DNA from: Thiomicrospira microaerophila | Lineage (GTDB): Bacteria > Pseudomonadota > Gammaproteobacteria > Thiomicrospirales > Thiomicrospiraceae | Assembly (NCBI RefSeq): GCF_000934765.1 | Contig: NZ_JYNN01000001.1 | Location: 62,001-126,000, forward strand | Direction of reading: 5' to 3' | Length of the DNA: 64,000 nucleotides | In this document: positions 1-8,978 of the stretch, in pieces | Position numbering within the stretch: position 1 is the first letter of the stretch | Layout: every line of letters begins with the position of its first letter | Notes under the pieces: generated by a model | What the model saw: only the letters and a program-made list of their open reading frames with translations | What the model was told of the DNA's origin: nothing | Databases searched by the model: none | Position numbers and translations under genes: made by a program

Positions 1-270
1 AATATTGATCAAATTGACACCGCGTTTTATTTGCGCTTCCTGGTAAAGGATCACCCAGGTGTGTTAGCGCGCTTATCTCAGACACTCGCGGACTGTGATG
101 TTAGCATTGAACACCTGCATCAAGACCCGATGCCAGAGGGCGATTTGGCATTGGTTGTGATGACCACTAATGTCGTAAGAGAGTCAGGTTTGAATCAAGC
201 GATGGCCGTGCTAGAAGGCATGGATGACCTAGAAGGCAAGATAACAAAAATTAGGGTAAGTGACTTTTAA
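1..270 (+). CDS. hom: Homoserine dehydrogenase, C-terminal fragment (ACT domain)
   Basis: Only the last 89 codons are present because the gene enters from the left edge in frame 1. The visible part is an ACT regulatory domain, with FLVKDHPGVLARLSQTLAD followed by the ISIEHLHQ-like strand and a VVMTT strand. This domain follows the catalytic part of homoserine dehydrogenase, which reduces aspartate semialdehyde to homoserine and is commonly inhibited by threonine. The downstream thrC gene supports this identity, since hom and thrC act in the same pathway. A strong terminator follows at once, so thrC is separated from hom transcriptionally. Another ACT-ending enzyme is possible from the fragment alone. 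Confidence 0.85.
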   Translation, partial: NIDQIDTAFYLRFLVKDHPGVLARLSQTLADCDVSIEHLHQDPMPEGDLALVVMTTNVVRESGLNQAMAVLEGMDDLEGKITKIRVSDF

Positions 271-292
271 CCAGACCTAGAACCCCAACAGG

Positions 293-330
293 AAACCGAG
301 TCGCCAAAAGCACTCGGTTTTTTATTTTTA
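293..330 (+). terminator. Rho-independent terminator after hom
   Basis: A 9-bp perfect stem, AAACCGAGT (293-301) with ACTCGGTTT (312-320), has a 10-nt loop and runs into a T-rich tract. It ends hom transcription just before the RpfE-like gene. Confidence 0.9.
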
Positions 331-342
331 TGGAGAAATAAA

Positions 343-1353
343 ATGAGTTATGCCGTTACTTTAGGATTGAAAGGATTAACGGAACAGTCGTCGCTTTCGT
401 CAGTAAGCATGCGTTTGGCTGGATTGGCTAAGCTGTTAAAACGCGCTGATGCCTATCCCATTAAGGCGCGTGGATTAGAAGCGCGCGCCAGTCATTTATT
501 TCATCAGCCTGCGACGATTCCGCATGCGGTTTGTAGTGCGCAAGTTGAACTGGTGAATGCGGATCATAGCTTGTTTTGGATTCGGGTAGACCCGGTACAG
601 CTGATTCCTGATCGCGATACCCTCGTCTTAATCCCAGCTAGTCATTTAGAACTAACAGCAGACGAATCTTTGTCTTTGCTCAATGCGTTTAACGCGCATT
701 TTGCGCAGGATGGTGTGCAATTAGTTTATGGTTCTAGCCAGTCCTGGTATTTATCGCTTCCTCAAGCAGTCGATATTCAAACTACGTCACTGGCTCAAGC
801 GGCGTTTCGAAATCTGCAAGGGCTGTTTCCACAGGGGCATGCATCGAGTTATTGGCGCAAACTGATGAATGAGGCTCAAATGTTGTTTTTTAACCATCCC
901 GTGAACCAAGCTCGCCGCGATAGGGGTCAAGCAGAAATCAACAGCATTTGGTTGTGGGGCGAGGGTAAATTGGACGATCAGCTGATAAAAGCCCGCCTAG
1001 ATGCCAAAATCTGGGGGCAGGGTGCGTATCTGCAAGGCTTGGCTTCACTGACTCAAGCGCACTGTGAAAATCAGCCAGCACACTACCAGGCCTGGTTGGA
1101 CAACGCCAATAAAACACCTAATCTGCTTAATCATTTAATTGTCCTTGACGCTGATAGTCAAAGCTCCGCTGACAACACCCTGCAGTCGCTTGAGCGGGAT
1201 TGGTTTCAAGGCTTACTGAAAGGTTTGCAACAGGGCGAGATTCACTCACTTTACATTGACCTTGGATTTGATCAGGGTTTCCTGCTTGAACCCAAAAACC
1301 TAAAGCGTTTCTGGCGTTGGCGACACCCTTTAGCGCCACATTGTGATTCATAG
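343..1353 (+). CDS. RpfE-like conserved protein (cofactor-independent phosphoglycerate-mutase-like family)
   Basis: A 336-residue soluble protein. The stretch NEAQMLFFNHPVNQARRD followed by INSIWLWGEG (about residues 182-208) is the hallmark I associate with the RpfE/COG4255 family, whose members are annotated as regulatory protein or phosphoglycerate-mutase-related; no reaction is established for it. There is no signal peptide or membrane segment. The start ATG follows the purine-rich TGGAGAAATAA. The gene stands between hom and thrC, but terminator and promoter signals on each side suggest it is not strictly part of a threonine operon. Codons 248-252 hold a copy of the dispersed palindrome, read as YQAWL. 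Family assignment rests on remembered motifs and is moderate. Confidence 0.55.
   Translation: MSYAVTLGLKGLTEQSSLSSVSMRLAGLAKLLKRADAYPIKARGLEARASHLFHQPATIPHAVCSAQVELVNADHSLFWIRVDPVQLIPDRDTLVLIPASHLELTADESLSLLNAFNAHFAQDGVQLVYGSSQSWYLSLPQAVDIQTTSLAQAAFRNLQGLFPQGHASSYWRKLMNEAQMLFFNHPVNQARRDRGQAEINSIWLWGEGKLDDQLIKARLDAKIWGQGAYLQGLASLTQAHCENQPAHYQAWLDNANKTPNLLNHLIVLDADSQSSADNTLQSLERDWFQGLLKGLQQGEIHSLYIDLGFDQGFLLEPKNLKRFWRWRHPLAPHCDS
1084..1097. repeat. Dispersed palindrome copy, TACCAGGCCTGGTT
   Basis: 13 of 14 match to AACCAGGCCTGGTT. It lies inside the RpfE-like gene and reads YQAWL. Confidence 0.9.
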
Positions 1354-1387
1354 CGACTCATAGCAATTTATAGAGCGAGCTGAAACC

Positions 1388-1396
1388 TGATATAAT
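1388..1396 (+). promoter_or_regulatory. Extended -10 promoter for thrC
   Basis: TGATATAAT combines a perfect TATAAT (1391-1396) with an upstream TG one base away, the extended -10 arrangement. The -35 region is weak (TTTATA near 1367). It lies about 45 bp before the thrC start. Confidence 0.55.
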
Positions 1397-1440
1397 CAGC
1401 AACAATTTTATTTTTAACCCTGTCAATAAAGGTTTTCCCG

Positions 1441-2913
1441 ATGAATTTTATTGAAACCCGCGGTAATGATGGTCAATTCCCACTTGAAGTCACCTTTTCT
1501 GAAGCGATTTTAAATCCCATGTCATCGTTTGGAGGCTTGTATTCGCCCAAGAGTTTACCGATGCTAGAAAAAGATTTTTTAGCTAATCATCTAAACGCTG
1601 ACTACAAAACGCTGGCTAAAGCGATTTTAGACAAGTTTGAAGTCGATATTGATGAAGCCGTGATTGATCGTGCCTTGGCACTGTATGACCAGTTTGATGA
1701 GCCTGCCAACCCCGTTCCGGTGGTTAAGGTTTATGATGATTTATATGTCAGCGAGCTATTCCATGGCCCAACCCGCGCGTTTAAAGATATGGCGCTACAG
1801 CCGTTCGGCACGGTATTGTCGGCGGTTGCGCAGGCACGTAATGAGCAGTATTTAATCCTTGCCGCGACCAGTGGCGACACGGGGCCAGCCGCATTGGATA
1901 CCTTCCGTAATAAGCCGAATGTGCAGGTGGTCTGTATGTATCCTGATGGCGGCACCTCGGATGTGCAGCGTTTGCAGATGGTGACCGAAGATGGACAAAA
2001 CCTAAAAGTAATTGGCATTAAAGGTGATTTTGATGATGCCCAATCGGCACTAAAGCGTCTGCTGACCTCGCCGGTATTTCGTGAAACGCTGAATCAAAAA
2101 GGCATTCAAGTATCCGCCGCTAACTCGGTGAACTTTGGTCGGATTATTTTCCAAACCCTATACCATGTCCACAGCTATTTGGAGCTGGTGCGTCAAGCGG
2201 CGATTGCCTTAGGCGATAAGGTGTATTTGAATGTCCCTAGCGGTAACTTTGGAAATGCATTAGGCGGTTATTATGCTTATAAAATGGGTTTGCCGGTCGA
2301 ACAGATTTTAATTGCATCTAATAATAACAATGTGTTAACCCGTTTTATTAATGAAGGCATTTATGACCTACGCACGAGCCAAGTAATTCCCACTAGCTCA
2401 CCGGCGATGGATATTTTGAAGTCATCGAATATCGAGCGTATTTTATTTGATTTATTTGGTGCTGAGCGTACCAAAGCATTGATGTTGGCGTTGGATAACG
2501 ATAAGTTTTATCAATTGACCCCCGATGAATTAGCTCAGGTTCAAGCTATTTTCGCCGCTGACTTCTGTAGCGATGAAGAAGGGCAGGCTTACATTAAGCA
2601 AGCCTATGACGCAGGGTATTTAATGGATCCACATACAGCAACCTGCTTTAAGGTGCATGATACCTCACGTAAAAACAAACAACTCAAAACCATTGTTTAC
2701 TCCACCGCAGAATGGACTAAGTTTTCACCGATTATCGCTAAAACCCTATTTGGTGGTGAAATAAGCGCTGATGTTGATGCGTTGAAGTTGATAGCGGATA
2801 AAGGGCAAATCGCCATTCCAGTGCAAATTGCCAGCTTGCTCGACAAGCCACAAGTCCAAGACAAGGTGATTGCTAAAGAAATGATTGAACAAGAGATTGT
2901 GACATCTTTGTAA
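1441..2913 (+). CDS. thrC: Threonine synthase
   Basis: This PLP enzyme converts O-phosphohomoserine to threonine, the last step of the pathway to which hom also belongs. The 490 residues match the longer gammaproteobacterial/fungal-type family. The PLP-binding lysine is K115 in HGPTRAFKDMALQPFG. ATSGDTGPAA and SVNFGRI, both typical cofactor-phosphate and substrate motifs, follow. The gene is complete, begins with ATG soon after an extended -10 promoter and ends at a bidirectional terminator. Nothing looks broken. No leader peptide rich in threonine or isoleucine is evident, so attenuation is not supported. Confidence 0.95.
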   Translation: MNFIETRGNDGQFPLEVTFSEAILNPMSSFGGLYSPKSLPMLEKDFLANHLNADYKTLAKAILDKFEVDIDEAVIDRALALYDQFDEPANPVPVVKVYDDLYVSELFHGPTRAFKDMALQPFGTVLSAVAQARNEQYLILAATSGDTGPAALDTFRNKPNVQVVCMYPDGGTSDVQRLQMVTEDGQNLKVIGIKGDFDDAQSALKRLLTSPVFRETLNQKGIQVSAANSVNFGRIIFQTLYHVHSYLELVRQAAIALGDKVYLNVPSGNFGNALGGYYAYKMGLPVEQILIASNNNNVLTRFINEGIYDLRTSQVIPTSSPAMDILKSSNIERILFDLFGAERTKALMLALDNDKFYQLTPDELAQVQAIFAADFCSDEEGQAYIKQAYDAGYLMDPHTATCFKVHDTSRKNKQLKTIVYSTAEWTKFSPIIAKTLFGGEISADVDALKLIADKGQIAIPVQIASLLDKPQVQDKVIAKEMIEQEIVTSL

Positions 2914-2947
2914 GCTTGCAAGTTATCGGGGTTATATCAACACCCAC

Positions 2948-2977
2948 AAAAAAGCCCGTTTAATAATGGGCTTTTTT
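2948..2977. terminator. Bidirectional terminator between thrC and the SDR gene
   Basis: AAAAAAGCCC (2948-2957) pairs with GGGCTTTTTT (2968-2977) over a 10-nt loop. It has a T tract on each strand and serves the two convergent genes. Confidence 0.9.
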
Positions 2978-2985
2978 GTTGATTG

Positions 2986-3681
2986 TCATAAGGTTTCTAT
3001 ATCAGAATAGGTTTGTGCCTTTAAGCCGCTTTCAATAATGCGTTGTGCGGCGGATTCTACGGTTTCATTTTGGCAGGGCGGCTCGCCTGGGTAGAGTTTA
3101 GAGCGCAGGTGGCTAGCCAAGGCGGGAAGGCGGGCAATCAGGCCTTGAATGCTCGGGTTTTCAGTGCAAACCAGTCGAGTAAGTTGTTCTAAACCGGCTT
3201 TGGCGACCGCATAGGCGCCATAGTAGGCTTGGTTGTTTTGCACCGCTTGATCTGAAATGCAGACTAACCAGGCCTGGTCGGCTTGCTTTAGTTTAGGTAA
3301 GCAGGTTTGAATCAAGTGAAAGTTCGCATTCAGATTAGTTTGCATTACTTCGTACCATTGTAATGCATCAAAGTGTTCAATCGGGGTTAATGCAGGCAAG
3401 ATGGCGGCATTTAAAAACAGCCCGTCCAGCTTTTCAAAGCCACTTAGCCCCTCCGCTAGCTGCTCAAATTCAGCTTGCGCAGAGCCTGCTAAATCCATTG
3501 GGAATAGGTAAATGTTTTTCCAGCCTTTTGCATCCAATTCATCATAAAGCTTGTTGAGTGCCTTAAGATCTTTATCCAGCAAAATAAGCTGGTTATTGGC
3601 TTGATTAAGTTGTTCAGCCAGCGCACGACCTAATCCATGCGCTGCGCCGGTAATGAGATAAGTTTTTTGTTTAGAATCCAT
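2986..3681 (-). CDS. Short-chain dehydrogenase/reductase (YciK-like)
   Basis: A classical SDR of 231 residues. The N-terminal cofactor motif is TGAAHGLG (about residues 11-18), the LNAA strand motif follows near residue 90, and the catalytic YGAYAVAK gives the Tyr-x-x-x-Lys pair. The substrate is unknown. The start codon overlaps the stop of the upstream phosphatase gene by one base, and ubiG lies above that. As I recall, Pseudomonas has the same ubiG-mupP-SDR trio, so this is the expected YciK-type member of that cluster. It carries a palindrome copy read as DQAWL. Confidence 0.8.
   Translation of the reverse strand: MDSKQKTYLITGAAHGLGRALAEQLNQANNQLILLDKDLKALNKLYDELDAKGWKNIYLFPMDLAGSAQAEFEQLAEGLSGFEKLDGLFLNAAILPALTPIEHFDALQWYEVMQTNLNANFHLIQTCLPKLKQADQAWLVCISDQAVQNNQAYYGAYAVAKAGLEQLTRLVCTENPSIQGLIARLPALASHLRSKLYPGEPPCQNETVESAAQRIIESGLKAQTYSDIETL
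3266..3279. repeat. Dispersed palindrome copy, AACCAGGCCTGGTC
   Basis: 13 of 14 match, inside the SDR gene. On the coding strand it reads DQAWL. Confidence 0.9.
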
Positions 3682-4343
3682 TAGTTAAAGCACGCTTTTA
3701 AAAAGTTTGTGATGTCATAAGGTGTGCGAAACACATGGTTCGCTTGCCCCAGGTTGTTTATTTGATCAGCGGCTAGATAGCCAAATAACGCCGCACCTGT
3801 TTGCATACCGGCATTCATCCCAGCTTCAATGTCGCGAGGATGATCACCTAAATACAGACATTGTGCTGGTGGCACACCACATTGCTCCGCCGCTAGCCAC
3901 ATCGGCTCTGGGTTTGGCTTGCGAACACTCAGGGTATCACCACAGATCACGGTTTTCGGTGGGCTAGGGAAGCTGAAGTGATTTAATAAAGCCAGTGTGA
4001 GGTCTGTGGGTTTGTTGGTGACGATGCCCCAAGGAATATTTTTATCGGCTAACTCAACCAGGCCTGGTTGTAATCCTGGGAAAATCTGGGTGTGTAATGC
4101 AATGTTTTCCAAGTAGATTTGTAAAAAACGTTGACGTCTTTTTTCAAAGCTTGCTTCATCATCCTTAGTAAAGGCAAGCCGGGTAACCGCTGCACCTCCT
4201 TGCGATACCGTGTTACGAACTTGCTGATAGCTAGGTGCAGGCACATTGCATTCATCACAAAGTAGATTGAGCGCATAACTAAAGTCATAGGAGGTGTCGA
4301 GCAGTGTGCCATCAAGGTCAAACAGGACGCATTTAATGCTCAT
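3681..4343 (-). CDS. HAD-family phosphatase, MupP or phosphoglycolate phosphatase
   Basis: A 220-residue HAD hydrolase. Motif I is LFDLDGTLLDTS with the nucleophile aspartate, motif II is VTNKP, the lysine lies in VRKPNPEP, and motif IV is YLGDHPRDIEAG. I start it at the ATG at 4343, not at 4358, because GAGGAG sits 7 nt before that ATG; this start overlaps the end of ubiG by 11 bp. Neighbours match the Pseudomonas arrangement in which this enzyme is MupP, dephosphorylating N-acetylmuramate 6-phosphate in cell-wall recycling. Phosphoglycolate phosphatase (Gph) is the closest alternative and sequence alone does not separate them. A palindrome copy reads LQPGLV. Confidence 0.8.
   Translation of the reverse strand: MSIKCVLFDLDGTLLDTSYDFSYALNLLCDECNVPAPSYQQVRNTVSQGGAAVTRLAFTKDDEASFEKRRQRFLQIYLENIALHTQIFPGLQPGLVELADKNIPWGIVTNKPTDLTLALLNHFSFPSPPKTVICGDTLSVRKPNPEPMWLAAEQCGVPPAQCLYLGDHPRDIEAGMNAGMQTGAALFGYLAADQINNLGQANHVFRTPYDITNFLKACFN
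4056..4069. repeat. Dispersed palindrome copy, exact AACCAGGCCTGGTT
   Basis: Exact 14-bp copy inside the HAD phosphatase gene, read as QPGLV. Confidence 0.95.
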
Positions 4344-5061
4344 CAGTCTGCTCCTCAAGTAAAGGTTTTTGAAAGGCCATTAAGTAGTTGATTGATAAGT
4401 CTTTGCTTAATGCGCAACGTTTAAATACAGGGTTAAAATCTATTCCCGCTGAATCAATTAAGTTTAACCCCGCTTGACGCGCCATCTGAGCAAGCTCGCT
4501 GGGTTTAATAAACTTGTCGTGTTGATGGGTACCTTTGGGAACAATGTTAAGCAGGTATTCGGCGGTGAATACCGCCAGTAACAGGGATTTATTGCTTCTG
4601 TTCAATGTTGAAAAAAACAACATTCCACCCGGTTTCGTTGCATCGGCGGCGGCTTGAATAATCGCTTGTGGGTCGGGGACATGCTCCAGCATTTCCATAC
4701 AGGTAACCCTATCATAGCTTTCAGGGTGTTGGCGGGCATGTTCTTCCGCGCTGATAGCTTGATAGTTGACCTTAACACCAGTATCCAGCGCATGCAGCCG
4801 GGCAACGCTTAACACCTCTTCGGCTAAATCAATGCCAGTGACTTCGCCACCGAGCAGGGCAAGCGATTCGCTCAAAATACCGCCGCCACAGCCGATATCC
4901 AATATAGTTTGGTTAGCTATTCCAGTGTGTTGCTGAATAAAGTCTAAACGTAGCGGGTTCATTTTGTGCAGCGCACCAAACTCGCCATCCGTATCCCACC
5001 ATTTGTGGGCATATTGATTAAAGTTGCTTAATTCTTGCGGGTCAACATTATTATCAGACAT
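4333..5061 (-). CDS. ubiG: Ubiquinone biosynthesis O-methyltransferase
   Basis: UbiG adds both O-methyl groups in ubiquinone synthesis using S-adenosylmethionine. The 242 residues have the family N-terminus with HKWWDTDGEFGALHKMNPLR, the SAM-binding LDIGCGGG near residue 57 and CMEMLEHVPDP near residue 120. It is the first gene of the leftward trio with the phosphatase and SDR, and is divergent from gyrA. The length is normal for the family and the start is the only reasonable ATG. Confidence 0.95.
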   Translation of the reverse strand: MSDNNVDPQELSNFNQYAHKWWDTDGEFGALHKMNPLRLDFIQQHTGIANQTILDIGCGGGILSESLALLGGEVTGIDLAEEVLSVARLHALDTGVKVNYQAISAEEHARQHPESYDRVTCMEMLEHVPDPQAIIQAAADATKPGGMLFFSTLNRSNKSLLLAVFTAEYLLNIVPKGTHQHDKFIKPSELAQMARQAGLNLIDSAGIDFNPVFKRCALSKDLSINYLMAFQKPLLEEQTDEH

Positions 5062-5168
5062 AGATTATTCGTTGTTTTGAATGAATGAAAGCTTATTTTA
5101 CTGGATAAATGCCGCGATGTAGTCGCTAATTTTTTCGCTTGGAGTCTAAAACCTTGGGGCTTTTAGGT

Positions 5169-5174
5169 TATAAT
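5169..5174 (+). promoter_or_regulatory. Candidate -10 element of gyrA
   Basis: A perfect TATAAT lies 40 bp before gyrA. I see no good -35 at 16-18 bp. Gyrase promoters elsewhere depend mostly on the -10 region, but that link is inference here. Confidence 0.45.
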
Positions 5175-5213
5175 GCGCAATTTCATAGATAACAAATTGA
5201 GATTGGATCGTCC

Positions 5214-7880
5214 ATGTCAGATTTTGCACGTGAAATACACCCTATATCGCTAGAAGAAGAAATGAAGCAGTCCTATTTGAGTTATGCGATGAGCGTAATC
5301 ATAGGTCGCGCCTTGCCCGATGTGCGTGATGGTTTAAAACCGGTGCACCGTCGTGTTTTGTATGCGATGAACGAGTTGCACAACGATTGGAATAAGCCTT
5401 ATAAAAAGTCCGCGCGTGTCGTCGGTGATGTGATCGGTAAATACCATCCGCATGGCGATACCGCTGTGTATGACACGATTGTTCGTATGGCCCAGCCTTT
5501 TTCTTTGCGTTATATGCTGGTCGATGGTCAGGGTAACTTTGGTTCTATTGATGGCGATAACCCGGCTGCGATGCGTTATACCGAAGTGCGGATGGCAAAA
5601 ATAGCCCATGAATTACTTGCCGACCTTGAAAAAGAAACGGTTGACTTCACGGCTAACTACGACGGTTCTGAACACGAACCGAATGTATTGCCTAGCCGTA
5701 TTCCTAACCTATTAGTTAATGGTTCAGCCGGTATCGCTGTCGGTATGGCGACCAATATCCCGCCACACAATCTAGTTGAAACGGTTAATGCTTGCTTGGC
5801 ACTGATTGAAGACCCTGATATTGATGTAACAGGTCTAATGGAGCATATCCCAGGCCCGGATTTCCCAACTCACGGGATTATCAATGGTACACGCGGCATT
5901 CGTGAAGCTTATGAAACAGGGCGTGGGCGCGTGCAGATTCGTGCGCGTTATTTTATCGAAACCGATAAATCCGGCAAGCAAACGATTGTAGTCAGTGAAA
6001 TCCCTTATCAGGTCAACAAGGCCAAGCTGATTGAACGTATTGCTGAACTGATTAAAGAAAAGAAAATCGAAGGCATTACCGCACTGCGTGATGAGTCTGA
6101 CAAGGACGGCATGCGCATTGTGATTGAATTACGTCGTGGTGAAGTGCCTGAGGTAATGGTTAATAATCTATATAAACTTACCTCGATGCAAACAGTCTTT
6201 GGTGTAAATATGGTGGCGCTGATTAATGGTCAGCCTAAACTCTTAAGCCTTAAAGAAATTATTACCGCTTTTGTGCGCCACCGCCGTGAAGTGGTTACAC
6301 GTCGCACTATTTTTGATTTGCGTAAAGCCCGTGAAAAAGCCCATTTACTGGAAGGCTTAGCGGTAGCGCTGAGCAATATCGATGAAATGATTGCGCTCAT
6401 CAAATCCTCGCCATCACCGCAAATCGCGAAAGAAAAAATGCTTGAGCGTGAATGGCCAGCGGGCAATGTGATTCAATTGCTAGAACGCGTTGAAGCCAAT
6501 GATACCCGCCCTGAGGATTTAGGCCCAGGTTTTGGTATGGTCGAGGCGGATATTTACCGTTTATCACCAACCCAAGCTCAAGCCATTTTGGAAATGCGTT
6601 TGCATCGCCTAACCGGGCTTGAGCAGGATAAAATTCTTGAAGAATATAAAGGCTTAATTGCCAAGATTTTTGAATTCCTTGAAATTTTGCGCAACCCAGA
6701 TCGTTTAACCGAAGTGGTACGCGAAGAGCTGGTTGAAGTACGCGATCAGTATGGTGATGCGCGTCGCACTGAAATTGATCATGCTTATGTTGATTTGGAT
6801 CAGGAAGATTTAATCGCGGTTGAAGATCGTATTATTACCTTATCGCAAGATGGTTACATCAAAACACAACCCTTGAGTGATTATCGCGCTCAGAAACGCG
6901 GTGGACGCGGTAAGTCAGCCAGCGCGATGAAAGAAGAGGATCAAGTCGGTCAAATTCTCGTTGCCAGCACTCATGATATGTTGTTGTGTTTCTCTAATCG
7001 CGGAAAATTGTACTGGAAAAAAACCTGGCAGTTACCACTTGCAAGTCGTGGCTCGAAAGGCAAACCCATTGTAAATGTGTTCCCGCTTGAAGACGGTGAG
7101 AGTATTTCGGCTATTTTGCCTATCAGTGAGTTTGATGATGAGCATTTTGTATTTATGGCAACTAAGCATGCGGTCGTTAAACGTGTAGCGCTGTCGGACT
7201 TCTCGCGGCCACGTGCTAATGGTATTATCGCGTTAGATTTACTCGATGGCGACGAACTGGTGGGTACTGCACTGACTAATGGCGAGCAGGAAGTGATGTT
7301 GTTTGCTAATGGCGGCAAAGCGATTCGCTTTAAAGAATCGGATGCCCGTGTAATGGGGCGTACAGCTCGCGGTGTACGCGGGATGAAGTTAGCTGAAGGC
7401 CAGCAGGTTATTAGCATGCAGATCGCAATGCCTGATACTTTAATTCTAACGGCTACCGAACATGGTTTTGGAAAATGCACACCCGTGGATGACTACTCAA
7501 CGATTAATCGTGGTGGTCAAGGTGTGATTTCGATTAAGACCTCAGAGCGCAATGGACAAGTTGTGTCGGCCGTTACCGTGACACCTGACCAAGAAGCAGT
7601 ATTGATTACCAATAAAGCTACATTGGTACGTATTAGAGTTAAAGACATTTCTGTAGTAGGGCGTAATACCCAAGGTGTGAAGTTAATTAATGTCGGCAAG
7701 GATGAAGCCGTTGTTGGTTTAGCGGTGGTCAATGTGTCTGAAGAGGACGAGGTCTTGGATGAAGAAGAAACAGCAGAAAATGCTCAATTGGCTTCATCTG
7801 AAACCACTGAAACATTAATCGTTTCAGAAGATAGCGCTGAATCAGATGAACAAAATAATGATAACAAAGAGTCGGAGTAA
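5214..7880 (+). CDS. gyrA: DNA gyrase subunit A
   Basis: GyrA breaks and rejoins DNA as part of the A2B2 gyrase. The active-site tyrosine is Y122 in [10 protein letters not shown]. The quinolone-determining region reads [15 protein letters not shown], with Thr83 and Asp87, a natural wild-type combination in many non-enteric gammaproteobacteria. The GyrA box QKRGGRG (about residue 560) opens the DNA-wrapping C-terminal blades, which distinguishes it from ParC. The 888 residues end in a long acidic tail. The gene leads the rightward serC-pheA-hisC-tyrA-aroA run and is only 6 bp from serC. No palindrome copy occurs in it. Confidence 0.97.
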   Translation: MSDFAREIHPISLEEEMKQSYLSYAMSVIIGRALPDVRDGLKPVHRRVLYAMNELHNDWNKPYKKSARVVGDVIGKYHPHGDTAVYDTIVRMAQPFSLRYMLVDGQGNFGSIDGDNPAAMRYTEVRMAKIAHELLADLEKETVDFTANYDGSEHEPNVLPSRIPNLLVNGSAGIAVGMATNIPPHNLVETVNACLALIEDPDIDVTGLMEHIPGPDFPTHGIINGTRGIREAYETGRGRVQIRARYFIETDKSGKQTIVVSEIPYQVNKAKLIERIAELIKEKKIEGITALRDESDKDGMRIVIELRRGEVPEVMVNNLYKLTSMQTVFGVNMVALINGQPKLLSLKEIITAFVRHRREVVTRRTIFDLRKAREKAHLLEGLAVALSNIDEMIALIKSSPSPQIAKEKMLEREWPAGNVIQLLERVEANDTRPEDLGPGFGMVEADIYRLSPTQAQAILEMRLHRLTGLEQDKILEEYKGLIAKIFEFLEILRNPDRLTEVVREELVEVRDQYGDARRTEIDHAYVDLDQEDLIAVEDRIITLSQDGYIKTQPLSDYRAQKRGGRGKSASAMKEEDQVGQILVASTHDMLLCFSNRGKLYWKKTWQLPLASRGSKGKPIVNVFPLEDGESISAILPISEFDDEHFVFMATKHAVVKRVALSDFSRPRANGIIALDLLDGDELVGTALTNGEQEVMLFANGGKAIRFKESDARVMGRTARGVRGMKLAEGQQVISMQIAMPDTLILTATEHGFGKCTPVDDYSTINRGGQGVISIKTSERNGQVVSAVTVTPDQEAVLITNKATLVRIRVKDISVVGRNTQGVKLINVGKDEAVVGLAVVNVSEEDEVLDEEETAENAQLASSETTETLIVSEDSAESDEQNNDNKESE

Positions 7881-7886
7881 AGCCTG

Positions 7887-8957
7887 ATGTCAAGAGCGTT
7901 TAATTTTAGTGCCGGTCCGGCAATGTTGCCTGAATCGGTGATTCGTCAGGCAGAGCAAGAGTTATTGAATTGGAATAACTCGGGTATGTCGGTAATGGAA
8001 GTCAGTCATCGTTCGGTGGAGTACATGGCGATGGCGAAACATGCAGAGCAAACGCTGCGCGATATTATGGCGATACCTGATAATTACAAAGTGCTGTTCT
8101 TACATGGTGGTGCATCACTGCAATTTAGTGCGATTCCCCTTAATCTAACCCGGCCTGGTGAATCAGCGGATTATTTTGATACCGGTGTTTGGTCGGCTAA
8201 GGCTATTAAGGAAGCGCAAAAATACTGTGATGTGAATGTCGTGTGTCAAAACCATCAGCGTATTCCTGATGCATCGGAATGGCAGTTATCTAAAAATGCC
8301 AAGTACGTGCATTACACACCCAATGAAACCATTGGTGGCTTGGAGTTTTTGTCTGTTCCCGATGTTGGTGATGTGCCCCTGATTGCTGATATGTCCTCTA
8401 CCATTTTGTCGCGTCCAGTCGATGTGTCAAAATTCGGTATGATTTATGCCGGTGCGCAAAAGAATATCGGCCCAGCGGGTCTTGCGATTGCCATTGTTCG
8501 TGAAGACTTGATCGGACATCAACGTGACATTACGCCGAATCTGTTAAATTGGCAGTTATGTGCTGAGAATGATTCGATGTTCAATACCCCGCCGACATTT
8601 GGTTGGTATCTAGCTGGCTTGGTATTTGATTGGATCAAAGCCCAAGGCGGCCTAAATGCAATGGCACACCACAATGAAAGCAAAGCCAACAAGCTTTATC
8701 AAGCGATTGATAGTATAGAATTTTATGCCAATCCAGTAGACGCTTCACAGCGTTCTTGGATGAACGTGCCATTTACCCTTAAAGACCCAAGTTTAGATAG
8801 CCTTTTTCTAACCCAAGCAAAAGAAGCGGGGTTGTATAATCTAAAAGGCCATAAACTAGTCGGCGGTATGCGCGCGAGTATTTACAATGCGATGCCCGCT
8901 GAAGGCGTAGATGCGTTAATTGATTTTATGCGTGATTTTGCACAAGCACACGGTTAA
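7887..8957 (+). CDS. serC: Phosphoserine aminotransferase
   Basis: SerC transfers an amino group to 3-phosphohydroxypyruvate in serine synthesis and also acts in pyridoxine synthesis. The N-terminus RAFNFSAGPAMLPESV and the PLP lysine in YAGAQKNIGPAGL are clear. The 356 residues are standard. It starts 6 bp after gyrA with little room for its own promoter, and pheA follows within 25 bp, as in Pseudomonas. A degenerate palindrome (AACCCGGCCTGGTG) lies at 8147-8160. Confidence 0.97.
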   Translation: MSRAFNFSAGPAMLPESVIRQAEQELLNWNNSGMSVMEVSHRSVEYMAMAKHAEQTLRDIMAIPDNYKVLFLHGGASLQFSAIPLNLTRPGESADYFDTGVWSAKAIKEAQKYCDVNVVCQNHQRIPDASEWQLSKNAKYVHYTPNETIGGLEFLSVPDVGDVPLIADMSSTILSRPVDVSKFGMIYAGAQKNIGPAGLAIAIVREDLIGHQRDITPNLLNWQLCAENDSMFNTPPTFGWYLAGLVFDWIKAQGGLNAMAHHNESKANKLYQAIDSIEFYANPVDASQRSWMNVPFTLKDPSLDSLFLTQAKEAGLYNLKGHKLVGGMRASIYNAMPAEGVDALIDFMRDFAQAHG

Positions 8958-8978
8958 TAAGTTAAAAGGATCGATGTT

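Noticed and set aside
6971-7480. Long antisense reading frame (169 codons) in gyrA
   Set aside because: It lies wholly inside gyrA, has low-complexity composition and no ribosome-binding site; it is a shadow of gyrA codon use.
8147-8160. AACCCGGCCTGGTG in serC as a palindrome copy
   Set aside because: The central palindrome is broken and the segment is within conserved coding sequence; counted only as a degenerate resemblance.
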